A stretch of 64,000 bases of DNA from Bryopsis sp. KO-2023. Its lineage: Eukaryota > Chlorophyta > Ulvophyceae > Bryopsidales > Bryopsidaceae. Under the pieces are notes generated by a model. That model was not told the origin of the DNA, did not search any database, and saw only the letters and a program-made list of their open reading frames with translations. The translations under genes and the position numbers were made by a program. How positions within the stretch are numbered: the first letter of the stretch is position 1; each line of letters begins with the position of its first letter. The stretch covers positions 1,054,001 through 1,118,000 of the forward strand of contig BSYQ01000009.1 in assembly GCA_030272585.1 (NCBI GenBank). The letters run 5' to 3'. This document shows positions 23,874-35,682 of the stretch, one piece after another.

Positions 23874-24590
23874 TTAGGATTGTAAACCTGCTGAACGTAT
23901 TGAAGCCATTTTGCTGATAACTAAAGCTAATTTGCCCGATGGCACCCTACTAAAAAGATCCTTGGGATTAGCCCATCGAAAAACATCTGAATGCAAAGAA
24001 CGAAAGGAAGAATAAAAAGGACATTCAAAAAGAAAATGCCGTTCATCTTCCACCGCGGACCGACACAACCGACAAATCCTGTTTTCCCTTGGTACACCAT
24101 TATATCGTCCCACTTCCACTTCCAAGAAATGAATACCACAACGAAAACGAGTAAAGAAAACCCGAAGAGAAGTTGGTTTTAAAGTTGTCAAATACCGTTC
24201 AAATCTGAGGGAAAACTTAATATGCCGATACCAAGATATAACTCGAGATGCAGATGAACCGAAAACATGTTCAGCATGCATAGCTTTATAACGACGCTGA
24301 AATTCCGAAATGTCCACCAAAGTCGTAGAAGAAAATATCTTCTCCGGCCAAAACCGTCTGAAAAAACCCAAAATACGCCCAAACCAAGAAGATCGAGATG
24401 CGTGATATTGATCAAAACCCCAACAAAACAATCTTCCATGCAATCGATCAACTGATAACCCAACCAACTTGTGCCAATATCGGCACAATTGCGACCAAAG
24501 TGCTAATTCTAATGGATAACACCCTAATTCCCCGTACAGAACCTCCTTTGGCGTATATCGAGGCAAACGGAGGATACAAATGATGTTATG
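23874..24590 (-). mobile_element. Non-LTR retrotransposon ORF C-terminal fragment
   Basis: A continuous minus-strand frame of about 235 residues ends in TAA at 23874. It starts with LRLPRYTPKEVLYGELG and continues to a C-terminal CRLCRSAVEDERHFLFECP. This order (xLPxYTPxxxVYGELG, then C-x2-C...H...C zinc-like knuckle with EDExHFLFxCP) is typical of the region after reverse transcriptase in LINE-like elements. The RT domain itself is absent, so the copy is 5'-truncated at about 24600. It lies tail-to-tail with the + strand fragment at 23247-23661. A T/A-rich tract follows the stop on its sense strand. No function is expected. Confidence 0.7.
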
Positions 24591-25496
24591 TTGTGGTCCT
24601 TACAACACGTATATGTATTAATTGACACAACCAAAAATTAAAACAGACATCGATCCCCTTGGAAAAATCGAGTCCACCGGAAGGGATGATCACCCCAACA
24701 ACCTTAGCAAAAGCTGCGAGTCATCCCACAATAAGCGAAGCAAACAATATATTGATTTTTCAACCATATACTATTTATTGGTTCACTGTCTGAAAAAAAA
24801 ATCTTCAAATCTTCTGAAGACTCGGGACCTTGCAGATCCTTGTAGCAATCTCAGCTTGTTCCTCAGAACATCTAACTAACCCGACACTAGCTTGCTGTTG
24901 CCAGTGGTTGTGAAGAATGGGCAGTGGTAATCTTTGCCATTTTTTTCTTGGAGGAAAGGCTTGATATTATAGGAGACAAAATAAATACATGGCCACTGCC
25001 ATGATGTACACAGACACTCTGGGGCCAGATTTGAAGACACTCCTTAGAACAAATATGCGATCACATGAACCTTTGGTTTTAAGGGTTTGCGCCCCACAGC
25101 AAGTAAAATCAAAGAAAACAAGGGAAATTAAATCAGGTTGTGGTGGTAGCAAAATCAGCTCAGAGACTCAATAGAAAAAGCATAGACAAGGACTTCAGTT
25201 GAAAGGTGTCGGGGAAGGAAAGAGTCAATTTTAAAGCAAACATCGTTAAAAGGACCTTCCAGGCCCATTATCTGCCTCAAGGAAGGGCAATACTGCTGCT
25301 GAAAAAATCAAAAAAGTTGCGACCTGGTAGCTCAAACAAACCACGACCAAAAGAAAGCCCAGTCACTGAAAGATCGATGAACGGATTCACTGCATCTTCT
25401 ATTGGAGCTGACATCAGTTTTTGTATCAATTCGGTCGAAGGTTGTCAAGAACGGAGGAGAGGTGGTCTTCGTGGCTGCAAAAAAGGACCCTTAAGT
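24591..25496. other. Spacer, no gene recognised
   Basis: AT-rich spacer between the retroelement fragment and the 3' end of the coiled-coil gene. I found no coding exon, RNA or clear repeat. Confidence 0.35.
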
Positions 25497-28400
25497 TCAT
25501 CCCAGATTTTTGAATTTTACGAAGCATAGAACAAAGCTGAAAATTTGATTTCTGCTAGTCTTTCTTATGTGTGGTCCCCACCTGAGGGACGTCTCAACCA
25601 CACGTATTATTTCAGCCACAGTTGCCTTGAAAGATTCAGCCGTTATTTTCATGGTATCTTGCGCCTCCGATTTAACGTCAGCGTGTTCACGCTTCAGTTG
25701 AACCATCGACTCCAACACTTTTCCTGAGCGTTGCTTAAATCTCTTTCGCAAACTATCCAGCTTTCCTCGTTCCTTTTTCAGGGCCAACTTGACTTCGAAG
25801 CCTCGCTTCGTCTGTAAGTATGCATCCGACTCCATGGTTTTGATGGTCAGCTTCTTTTCGTTTATATCCTTCTCCATATCGACATTTCTCTTTTTTGTTT
25901 CTTTCAAGTCTGCAGATCGCGTGTTCAATTCATCCTTTGCTGCTGCGAGCTCCTCTGAAAATCTAGCGACGTCCCCTTGCATGTTGTGGTTCGTGGCCAT
26001 GACCTCACCTGGAAAGTCGTTAGTTACACCAAAAGTGCAATTGTAGAAAATCTAAAGCCTCCAAAAAACCAGCTTTGGATTCATTAATTCGTTATAAAAT
26101 TTGCAGGAGCAACCCACCGTGCTTTTTGTTGAGTGTATTGATTGTCAATAAATGTTCGTCGCGTATCTTGGTGAGCATTTCCGTTTTTTGCAAGCTCTCT
26201 TTCAACCCTGCTGAAAGTCGATCCTTCTCCAATACTTCTGCTTGTCTCATTTTGTCGAGCTCGTCCACTAAATCCTCAAGGTGTTGCTTTATGTCTTCTG
26301 TCTTATTCTCTCCCCACAAAAACTCCAGTGCTTCACTGTTATCTCGTGTTTTGACAATGTGAAGTGATGCCTAGGAATCACACCAAACACTGGATTTTTT
26401 CCCACAAGTAAACTGCTCTGTACATGCACATTGACTGCCTGAAATGGTTCTGCCTATTTTTTTCATAGAGCCCGGTCTCGCTCATCATACCTTTGCCACC
26501 TGGTCTCTCGTCGCCGATTGCTTAATACAACCAAGGTCTGCTGTAGCATTTGTTATGTGTGGGAGAGATTCAACGATGAGTTTGGTTATCGCAATAGACT
26601 GTTCAACTCGACGAGTGACCGTCTTGAGGAACCGCTCTGGGCACTTTTCCTCACCAGCACCTTCGTTGACAGGCGCCTGAAAAAGCCAGGTTCATTACGA
26701 CTATACAGTACTTGAGTATCTTGTGCAAGCTGATTTAAGAACACAATCAGAATTCTATAGGATTCTGATTGTCTATAGACAGCAGAAACACTTCTAAGAC
26801 CCGCACTTCTTGGTCGATCGTCAGGTGACGCCATTTCTTGTACATGTTTTCGAGCCCCGTGTACTTTGTCATGTGTCGTGCCATGGGCGCACACATCTTC
26901 ATTGAGGACGTGAGCACAGCTTTAAAAAAAGAATGGATGCTCCGATAAGTTTTCAGTTCGAATACAAAAGTTCCAAACGCACGAATGAATTGATGAACAC
27001 AGCCTCACCTGAAAACTGTTGTATCGTGGCATCTAAAGCCAATTCTATTTCGTGTTGAGAGGTCTCTGACCACTTTTCAACAGTCTTCAGATCATTTTCT
27101 TTGTTTTCAGAGACAACGTGGAACGCTGCGCGGGCAGATTCAAGCTCCTCCTGCGTCCCAGCGATATCTTTGTTCAACTCATCAATAGTAGCTTGGAGGC
27201 TGGCGGCTAGTTTTTCGACTTTCTCCTTAGCCTCTGATTCCTTTCCAGCCTCGTTTCGCAGAAGTCTGTTCTCATCAGATGTGGAAGAAAGACTGGATTG
27301 GAGCTCGTTGACATTTGTCTGTGAAACCATCAACTGCGATTGAACTGTTATTATTTGGGACTCCAGGGCATCCACTTTCGATTGTTTGCAGGCGAGATCC
27401 GTATGGCAAGCATCGTATTCCCCCTTGGCTTTGTCCGCTGCCTTCTCCCATTTAATTCGTTCCTTGGTTTCCTGATGATCGACCGCAACTGAACAATTAT
27501 TGGGGCGAAAAAAAACCTCACGCTGGACGACAACTCGCTTGCTCACCAATTTATGCCTCCACCTGATGCAGCCTTCTTATGGATTCCTCCAGTTCGATAC
27601 TTCTTTTCTGATACACCTCTTTCAGGGTCGTGAGTTCTTTGAGCTGGGGATGATATTTTTCTTCCAGTGCAGCCCTCTGGGATTCCAGTTGAAGATTTGC
27701 TTCTTTCAAGGTGGCAATCTCAGCCTTCAGCTCTCCTTGCACCTCAGTGAGTTGGGCTGCCTTGTCTGTGGCTTCAACAAATAGTTGCTGGTATCTGGTA
27801 ACCTCTTTCCTCAATTCTTCGACCTCAGACCTCGCCTTGATTTCCCCCTCTCTGGCTGTTCTCAACTGCGAATGATACCACCTCACAAGAAAGAATCAGT
27901 TTCCAGCCCACCCAATTGGGTCATCGTGGACCAAGGATGATATCTGTTTTCTTCATCTTCGCTTTGCTGAGGCCCCCATATCCACTGTACCTGTTCTGTG
28001 AGCTGCTCGTTGGCTGTCTTGTAATGGTTATTAACCTCATTTGCTTGCCTAACATCTTGCGACGCCAGTTCCAGGAGCTCCCGAAGCTCTTTGATTTGCT
28101 TCTCCAGTCCCCCGTGTCTTCCCCGCTCTTCATTGAGTTGAAAGGTCAGCGCAGAGACATTATTTTGCGTCCTGCACACAAATCGATGATCGAATAAGCA
28201 GAAACTAACAGCAGCCCCAGCAGAAGCTCTTTGTCGTGACCTACTTGGTATGGGCCGTCTCCATCACAGTGACTTTTTTTTTCAGCTCCCTGGCTTCTGT
28301 ATTCGCATCCTCCTGGGCAGTTCGAATTGCTATCCTCGTGCTTTGCAGAGATTCAACCTATGCACAATTTAAAAAGGGGAAGGGGAAACTTCAAAATTGT

Positions 28401-29895
28401 AAAAAAACTGCACAGAGCCTGCCATGACTCTGATGGGGAAGGTGGTTCAAGCAAAGCTCACTTTCCAGTCGACGATGTTCTTGATCGTGTTCTTCATATC
28501 AACGATGCTTCCTCGCTCAAAGCTTGCGATTTTTTGAAGAAGCTCCTTGACATACTTGTCGTTCTTCTGACGCGATTCCGTCATCTTTGTCGCCCCTTCG
28601 ACCAGCGCCTCGTTCAGGGACCGCAGCTCGACTTGATGTCTGCGCAAAGTGAGAGTTTGAAAATCGATCAGGCAGCAATGGGTGAGTCTCATATCCTGAA
28701 GGCGTGCACTATACTCTATACTATAGCTGATAGGATACCAGACGCACGTACATCTTGTCTTTTTCCTTGAGCTTGGCGTGCATTTCGACATCTTTTTCGT
28801 TGAGCTCAATTTTCAATTCTTGCACTTTTGCTTTCCACTTTTTTTTCTTCTCTCGCTTGCGTTCCATTTCCTCCTTTATTTGCTCCACATTAAACTCGCC
28901 CTCACGCCTCGTTTTTTCCACCTGAAGCCAATGCACGGAAACAGCTTTGTTCACTTAGGAATCAGGAAAGCAGCTAATCGAGCCCTCCACACCCACCGAA
29001 ACTTTGCAAAAACAGCCTCACCTGGTCCTTTTGCCTCTCAATTTCTGCTTTCAAGTCAATGATCACATTGTCTCTTTCCAGACATTTTTCCCTCCAGTCA
29101 TCACATTCGCTGAGCTCCATTTTGAGAGCTTCGTTGAGACCCCTGAGGGTAGCATTGGAATGGGCTATGGACTGAAACTTTTTCTCCAATTCTTCTCTTC
29201 TCAAGATCGCTGCCGATTCTGCACCTCGTGCCTTGTTTATTTCCGTGGATGTGGTACTTTGGAGCTGTAAGGCGAACAAAGTTTCCTTGTGTTAACAGCG
29301 GCTATGCCGCCTAGCGAGGCGGCGGAGCTAAAAGCGTCTGTGATTGTGGGGGTAATTTGATGCCAACCTCCATCATCTGCTGCGTGACCAACTCTTTCGC
29401 CTCAGCCAATCTTATTGCCAACTCTGCCTTGTCTTTGCACAAACTCTTGATTGTAGATTGCAGCCTTGCATCCTCTGACACTTGCGCTGCCAACTTCCCC
29501 TTCGTGCTTTTGAGCTCATTTTCCAACGCCACGATGGACATCTTCGCCATCAACTCAGCTTCTTTCATGGCTTCTCTTTTCTCCACCGCCTCCATACGTT
29601 TCTTGGTTTCATCTTGGAGTTTCGACAGGGCATCTTGGAGATTGGATTGAGTGAGTCGCAGTGTTTCTGACACCTTGCCTCCATCTTCCCTCAGTTTTCG
29701 AACCTGGAGCATGTCGTGAATCCGTGCTTTTGCGACGTGCTTCACATGTTTGTGCGACTCCAAGGTGAACCCTGGGTCGTCTTCGATGAGGTCCATGGCG
29801 TCTGCACACAAGGAGACAGCTAGCTTCACAACTTGCCCTTGTGCTCCACCCCCCAAACGATAAAAAGTAACCTCTTCACTGGAATGGGGTGACAT
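25497..29895 (-). CDS. Long coiled-coil protein, family not recognised
   Basis: At least twelve minus-strand exons: 29895-29368, 29264-29022, 28921-28752, 28639-28462, 28357-28245, 28171-27991, 27865-27563, 27471-27009, 26919-about 26770, 26676-26500, 26370-26118 and 26008-25497. The total is about 1100 residues. Almost all phases fit. The donor of the exon starting at 26919 is unresolved, and an 18-nt microexon (LAQDTQ) may follow it. The N terminus (MSPHSSEEVTFYRLGGG) is globular. From about residue 70 onward the protein is nearly continuous heptad-like sequence rich in E, K, Q, L and A, with a short non-coiled break around GLENMYKKWRHLTIDQEVRV. No known motor, GTPase or GRIP-type domain is visible. 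A cytoskeletal, ciliary or tethering role is possible but not shown. Confidence 0.75.
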
Positions 29896-30414
29896 CCTGG
29901 AAGCTAAAGGGCTGTGATTTGTGAGGTAAACAGATACAAGCTGACGGGTGCTTCTGCAGCTCTGCCAATCATTTAAGAAAGTGCAGAAATCGGTCCCCAG
30001 AATATCCTTTCACAGAAAAAAAGGTGTGGTGCACTCTGCAGTAATTGATGTTTGTTTGTTTGCACTCTGCAGTGACGGTTTCCCCCCATCATGGAGAATC
30101 TGATTTTTTTTTTCTCATTTCTGAAATCATGACCCTCATTGAAGATTCGCAGCAGAGACACCCAAAATGACCTGGATCCACGAAATCAATGTCTGGTTTT
30201 TTGCTGCTTCCTGCCTCCATTTTCGTTTCCTTCCCAACGACCTCAGCAAAAACGAGGATTGGACAAATCGCCTCACCCTTCTCGTCTCATTTTCACACAC
30301 CGCCGTACACTCAGCAACCAGCTTTTCAAAACCTCCCAAAATCTGCCAGAAACTTCAAAACCCGAGTGGTTGACACAGACGGTTGGTGACCCCGCTAAGT
30401 CTAGTTAGGGTGCC
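29896..30414. promoter_or_regulatory. Shared upstream region of divergent coiled-coil and INCENP genes
   Basis: 519 bp separate the minus-strand ATG at 29895 from the plus-strand ATG at 30415. It must hold both promoters and 5' UTRs. No specific element was recognised. A duplicated CACTCTGCAGT word occurs near 30031 and 30063. Confidence 0.45.
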
Positions 30415-33400
30415 ATGGAAGACTCTGATTGGGTCGCTTTCGTTGATGGGGTTGCGGAAGAGCTGGCCGCGATCTTTCGGGAACCCCTTCTTGAGGGCAA
30501 CGCGATTATTGAACGGGACGTGTCGGATTGGTCGGAGTTCGCGAATTACTGCGTCCGAGAAGTTTTTCGAGCTGACTCTCCCTCGTCTGCAAACCCCGGT
30601 CCTGAAGCTGGTTCTCGACATCAGGTGGGGGAATTCGGCTTCCCGCAAGCATACTGTGCGCGCGTTATCGTTTCCTCTTCCTTAAAATAGAATTCAGCGC
30701 TTAAAAAGACCCTACCCCTTGATTGTCGCTGTGTTGCAGGACGCTGTTTTTGTTACACCCCAGGCGGGAGTAGACCCCACAGCCGTTCTACGCTTTTCTA
30801 TTCCCCATTTCGATCCACCAAATAATGATGAAGGCGAAATTGACAACGCTGGGGCTGGTCCCAGCCACCGTGGACGACAAAGCATCGGCGTGGGTCAAAC
30901 CCCAAGGGCACTGGCGACCCAAAGCATCGGGGTAGGACGAACGCCTGGAGATAGGCAAAGCATTGGAGTGGGACCCACTCCGATGGCGAGTCGTGTTCAT
31001 AACGTTGGCGTTGGGCGGACCCCTGAGCCTACCAGGGCAAACCAGAGTGTTGGGGTCGGACAGTCTCCCGAGTTTGTGGAAAGATGGGGCCCTGGTGTCG
31101 AAACCCAGGACGTCGGGGTGGGAGGGGGCTCAGTTCTAACTCCTGAAAGGCCCAGGCGTTTCTCCGAAAAATGGCAAGTTGCTGGTGCTAATAAGACAGC
31201 TGAAAATGCCACTGCAGTGGAAGGGGTGGACCCACCTGGGGCAGACTTGCCAGAGCTACCAACAGATGCAGCTGTGAAAAATGCCCGACCTCGATCTGAG
31301 GGGGCGCCGAATTCTGATGCTCCGAGTGCTTATTACACCCCTGAAAGACTCTCAATTGGGGGCAGTCCTTTCGGCGGGGAGGATAATGGGGGTGATGTGG
31401 GGCCATCTGTTATGAATGCTGCGCCCCCAGCCAATCAGGACGATTCCAGGTCCCCGAAAAGAACGTGCAATCCTGGGGGAGGCCGAGCAGCGAAAAATGT
31501 GGACATCGGCACCCCAAGGTGGGCAGTCTCCATCACGTTCATTTAAAAGGAAAGAAAAAAGAAAAAGCAACGTTTTTGCCACAATGTGCCAAAACAACTG
31601 ATAGCATGCAGCAGCATGGATTGCAGGATAGCATTTTGAGCAAAACAGAAATCCCTCAAAAGAAAAAAAAGTTGAAAGGAAATGAAAAGGTTTCCATTTG
31701 GGCTCTGGGGAAAATTGAAGGATGGATTGAATGCACAGGAGGGAGCCGATTTCGCCCGACGAAGAACTGCAAGGGTCGCCGATGGACAGGGAAGAGCTCC
31801 CTACGAAAAAACTCTGCTTCAATGAAAGGTCGTCTGCCAGCCCCACGAGGGAAGGCCAGGAGGGTCCCTCGGATTGGAGCTCGGGACTGGCTTTTGATGG
31901 AAAAAATAAGCAGCCATCCCCGTCGAGGCCTGATCTCGATGAGATGGACACTGATGTGATTTTCGGTTCACCTAAAGGTAAGGGAAGACAACTTTTGAGG
32001 GGTGCCCTCCCATCAATTTTCTTGGATTTGGAGGAAAAAAAAGCTTGGTCAGCAAGAATTTTGGGGTGGGTGCCAGGAGGTTTTGCTTGACGTCAAAGAT
32101 GGTGCTGATAGTTTTATTACTAGATGTTGATTGAAATTATTTCTCTGGCTTTCCTGCAGGGCAAGCAACGAGTTTCCAGCTGTCTCCGATGCGAGATTTC
32201 TTGTTTCCCCCAAAGGTATTTTTTTTTCCATCTGCCTGTGTAATCAAAAATAAGTAAAATTAATTAATTCAAATAATTTCACAATAAAATCAATCGAATG
32301 TTAATATCATTTTAACATCAGTTTAATACCGACCCTTTTCAATAATCCCTGGTTGAAAATTCGATTAAACTGTTGCACGAGATTTATCATAATGTTTTCA
32401 AAATAGGTTGACTATAGTTTGTACCTATAGTGTACTATAGGTGTACTATAGTTTTGGGGTGGGTGAACTTTTGTGTGAGATTCATCTGAACATTTTAAAA
32501 ATAGATTCTTTCCTCATTCTGCCAGCATGACGGTGGTGTTTTTTTCTTCAATACAGGGGCAATCCACCACCAGCAACGCCAATAAGGAAACGCACCTCTC
32601 GTCAGCCGATATCTTAGGAGTTGCAGAAAAAGAAAACAACGATGCTGCTGGTCAGACCCGAAAAGGAAAAGAAGCAGCTGGCGACATGGATGTCGACACC
32701 TCAGATTTTGCATTCGATCAAGTCCTCCCTCCATCGGCACCCATGCCTATGTCTCCGGTGGCTTTCATTCCAACACCATCCGGACCTCCAGGGTTAGACC
32801 TTTCCGCTCACTCATCCGAAGGGAGAAAAAAAGCCAGCGCCTTGTTTCAATTCTCTCATGCTGGGTCTGACCTGGGGAAATCTACCCAGAAGGGCTCGTT
32901 GCAGCGTTCTCCTTTCTTTTTGGAGGCCGACGATGGGGGCAGTGCCCCCCGACAAAGAGAGCCGTCCTTGAGTGATGGGGTCCCAGCGCAGGGGTCTCCC
33001 CCCTTCCCAGCACAGGGGTCTCCCCCCTTCCCAGCACATGGCGTCGATGCCACTGGTCGATTTTCGATCGATAACTTGGATGCTTCAGTGATCAAAAAGG
33101 CTCGCCCCTCCAGAATCCCCACACCCCCCAGGGAGAAGCCGACCACCCTCCAGCATGCCAACCGTGGCATAGCGGCTGAAGGGCTCCCCACCGGAATGAA
33201 AACTCCAAAATCGCCAAGGGGTGCTCCGAAAGGGGCCCCCAGCTCCAAAAGGAAGCCTCGCCCGTTCGGCTATAAAGGAAAGCCACAGGGGGCCAATGAG
33301 GATTCTACCAACACCGGCAGTTTGGTCACCCAGCTTCATTCGTTTTTGAAACAGGGTGGAAAAAAGAAAGAGGAGAGTATGGCCTCTGGAAAGCATGACG

Positions 33401-35682
33401 TGAAGGTAGGAGTGCGTGGCACATATCCATGACTAATATATTTGTGGATGCACAAATAACATCATCTTATTCTTTTTCGTTTCGCATTTTTTTATTGTAG
33501 TTGAGTGGAATTTTTTTGGCGAAGTCAGGAAAAACATGTCCCTATTTTTGAGGGGTGTGTTGATTTGCGGTTCAAACCCCATCCAGCCCATGGCTTCTGA
33601 TGACAATTTTCATATTTGTATAGTTTTTTTCAATTGTAACTTTTTTTTATGCTTATCTTAGTTGGAAATGGTGGCTGCTATTGAGCCCCCCACCGGAAAA
33701 AAATCAAATGAAATGAAAAAACGATTCACGGTGTGTGTTTTTGTTTCGAAAAAACTGGACATCAGGTCCCTGCATTACAGAGGGCGGCAGCTGCAAAGCA
33801 AAAACAGGAGGAAAGAGCGAGGGAGCGAGAGGAAAGGAAAAAAATGTTCAGGAAGGTGAAAACACAATCGGAGCTGAGAGAGGGTGGCGTGAAAAGGCAG
33901 GCGGAGACCCCAGCGCTTCCGACCACCACTGTGAAAAAGCAAAAAAGGGAGCTACCTGTGGGGCCGGTTCGTGAGGGGACCTCAGGAACGCATCACTTCA
34001 AGGTGCGTGATACAGTTAATTGTTGTTTAGGGTTTGAACCCTTGTGCTGCCCCAAGATAGTATGTCAGTTTTGCCACGACTTTGAAAGCCAAGAAAAAAG
34101 GAAGGGTTTTTTTTCTTCGAGGGGTGGGGGGCAGCCCTTTCGGCATGTTGAATTTCAAATGGAAAAAAAACAATAATCTACCTATCAACAGAATTTGATC
34201 AAATCCTTCAAAAGTTGTTTCTCTTAACTCTTTTCTCAATGCTTATGCAAAATTTTCTCTCAACCTGATTCTGGCTGCTGCAGACTGCCACACTCAAGAA
34301 ACCAGGAAGTGCATTGAGACAAGGTCCCCCGGCCGGTCAAAAGAAGGAGGTCAAGTCATTCCTCGACCAAAATCAAACAAAGGGCACCGCTTTCGGCAAG
34401 GTCAGACTTTCCCCCTTACCTCTGTAGTCAAAATCCTGAACCTAATGTGTTATACCCTTTTCAAATATACAAAACACCACGAAGGAAAAGAACCCTTTGG
34501 CTCGATGTTTAGTTTTCGCGAAAATGCATTCTTTACAGGTTCGAAATTGGCTGATGCTGGGGATATCTAGATCTGAGAAGAGTGTGTATATTGCAGCGCA
34601 CCCCCCCCCCCCCCCCCTTTTTTTTGATTTAAAAAAGGAATCCCTGGATTTTGATTAAATTGTGTGGATTGCAGGGCCGCCTAGGCACCAAAGGGAATCT
34701 TAAAACACCCTGCACTTCTCGAGCGATCCCTGCTGCTGTGGGAACGCCTGAATATGAGCTCACTCCTCCCAGGTAAATATATTTATATATCGCCGAATAA
34801 TGAAACTCATTAAATCGCTAGAAACAGCTTGAAAAACCAAAATAACGAGAGAAAAAAAACTACTACTCACTGACTCAATTACCCATGCAAAAAAGTCGTT
34901 TATCGCCCCAGATTTTCCCTGCACATTGATTATTATTTATTTATTTATTTTAACACTTTTTGTTGTTGTTGTTGTTGTTTTTTGGGGGGGGGATGTCCCT
35001 TTTTTTTTATATATATTTTTTGCCTCCGTGTCATTGCAGTGTGACTGAAAAGCACCTTCCCGAAAGAGAGCAGCGAGCGTACAGGAAAGAGAAGCACATC
35101 CCCTCTTGGGCGAAAAGTCAGATGGGGATCAAAAATCACTTCATGGGGAAGCAAAAGAAAGTTAATCCAGACGAGCTCTTCAAGACCTCAAAAGACAGAG
35201 GCACACTGGATCTATTTGAAGTATTTGGGAAACCAGGTGCGTGGTGCTTTATTTTTTGGGGGAAGGGGGGGGGGGCTGTTCATTTTTTTCCCCTTCGTTT
35301 TTCTGTTGAATTTTTGACTCGAAAGTAAATGTCAAAAAGGGAAGGAATAGGCCAATACCACACCGCTACGGGATTTTTGCGTTTTGTCTTTGGTCGATAT
35401 GGCGGTCCATCTGGAAAAAAAAAAACAAGAAAAAACAAACAACGAAAAAAAAAAAATTGGTTGTCGTGTGTGCAGGGTTTTTTTCCCAACGTTTTTTTTG
35501 AAGGAAATTTTTTATTTTTTTTAATATTAGATTTTTTTTCAATCTAATTTAATTTTTTTATAATTAATAATTTTTTTAAATGTTTGCTTGCAGACCTCAC
35601 AGTTCCAGGAAACATAAGAAAAGAGCAGACATGGCTGAAGCGAAGTTATAGTAATGGGGATTGGAGCGACTGGCAGGGATGA
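30415..35682 (+). CDS. INCENP homologue (chromosomal passenger complex) with C-terminal IN-box
   Basis: Eleven exons join perfectly in frame to 974 residues: 30415-30624, 30740-31518, 31739-31977, 32160-32215, 32557-33405, 33662-33730, 33781-34002, 34284-34400, 34675-34772, 35040-35236 and 35594-35682. The C terminus matches the INCENP IN-box: TPEYELTPPR, KHIPSWAKSQ, VNPDELFKTS, LDLFEVFGKP, then WLKRSYSNGDW, comparable to the Aurora-phosphorylated TSS segment. A basic E/R/K-rich helix (AAAAKQKQEERAREREERKK) precedes it, like the INCENP single-helix region. The middle is long, disordered and Pro/Gly-rich, with six (Q/H)(S/N/D)(I/V)GVG.(T/S)P-like repeats and a tandem PAQGSPPF duplication. INCENP scaffolds and activates Aurora kinase at centromeres and the spindle midzone. 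The N-terminal 70 residues (MEDSDWVAFVDGVAEELAAI) would be the centromere-targeting part. Confidence 0.85.
30878..31131 (+). repeat. Coding repeats, (Q/H)-S-I/V-GVG-x-T/S-P
   Basis: Within INCENP exon 2, six copies of a nine-residue unit are spaced about 10-25 residues apart: QSIGVGQTP, QSIGVGRTP, QSIGVGPTP, HNVGVGRTP, QSVGVGQSP and the degenerate QDVGVGGGS. Five end in a T/S-P dipeptide. Confidence 0.85.
32984..33041 (+). repeat. Tandem duplication in INCENP coding exon
   Basis: A 27-bp unit encoding PAQGSPPF is repeated exactly in tandem, followed by a partial third copy (PAHG). This looks like a recent slippage duplication that keeps the frame. Confidence 0.85.

Noticed and set aside
25206-25529. 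107-codon + frame beside the coiled-coil gene
   Set aside because: No similarity, no good start context, and it overlaps the 3' end of the opposite gene.
31352-31951. 199-codon antisense frame in the INCENP locus
   Set aside because: INCENP exons 2 and 3 on the + strand join in phase; the antisense frame has no support.
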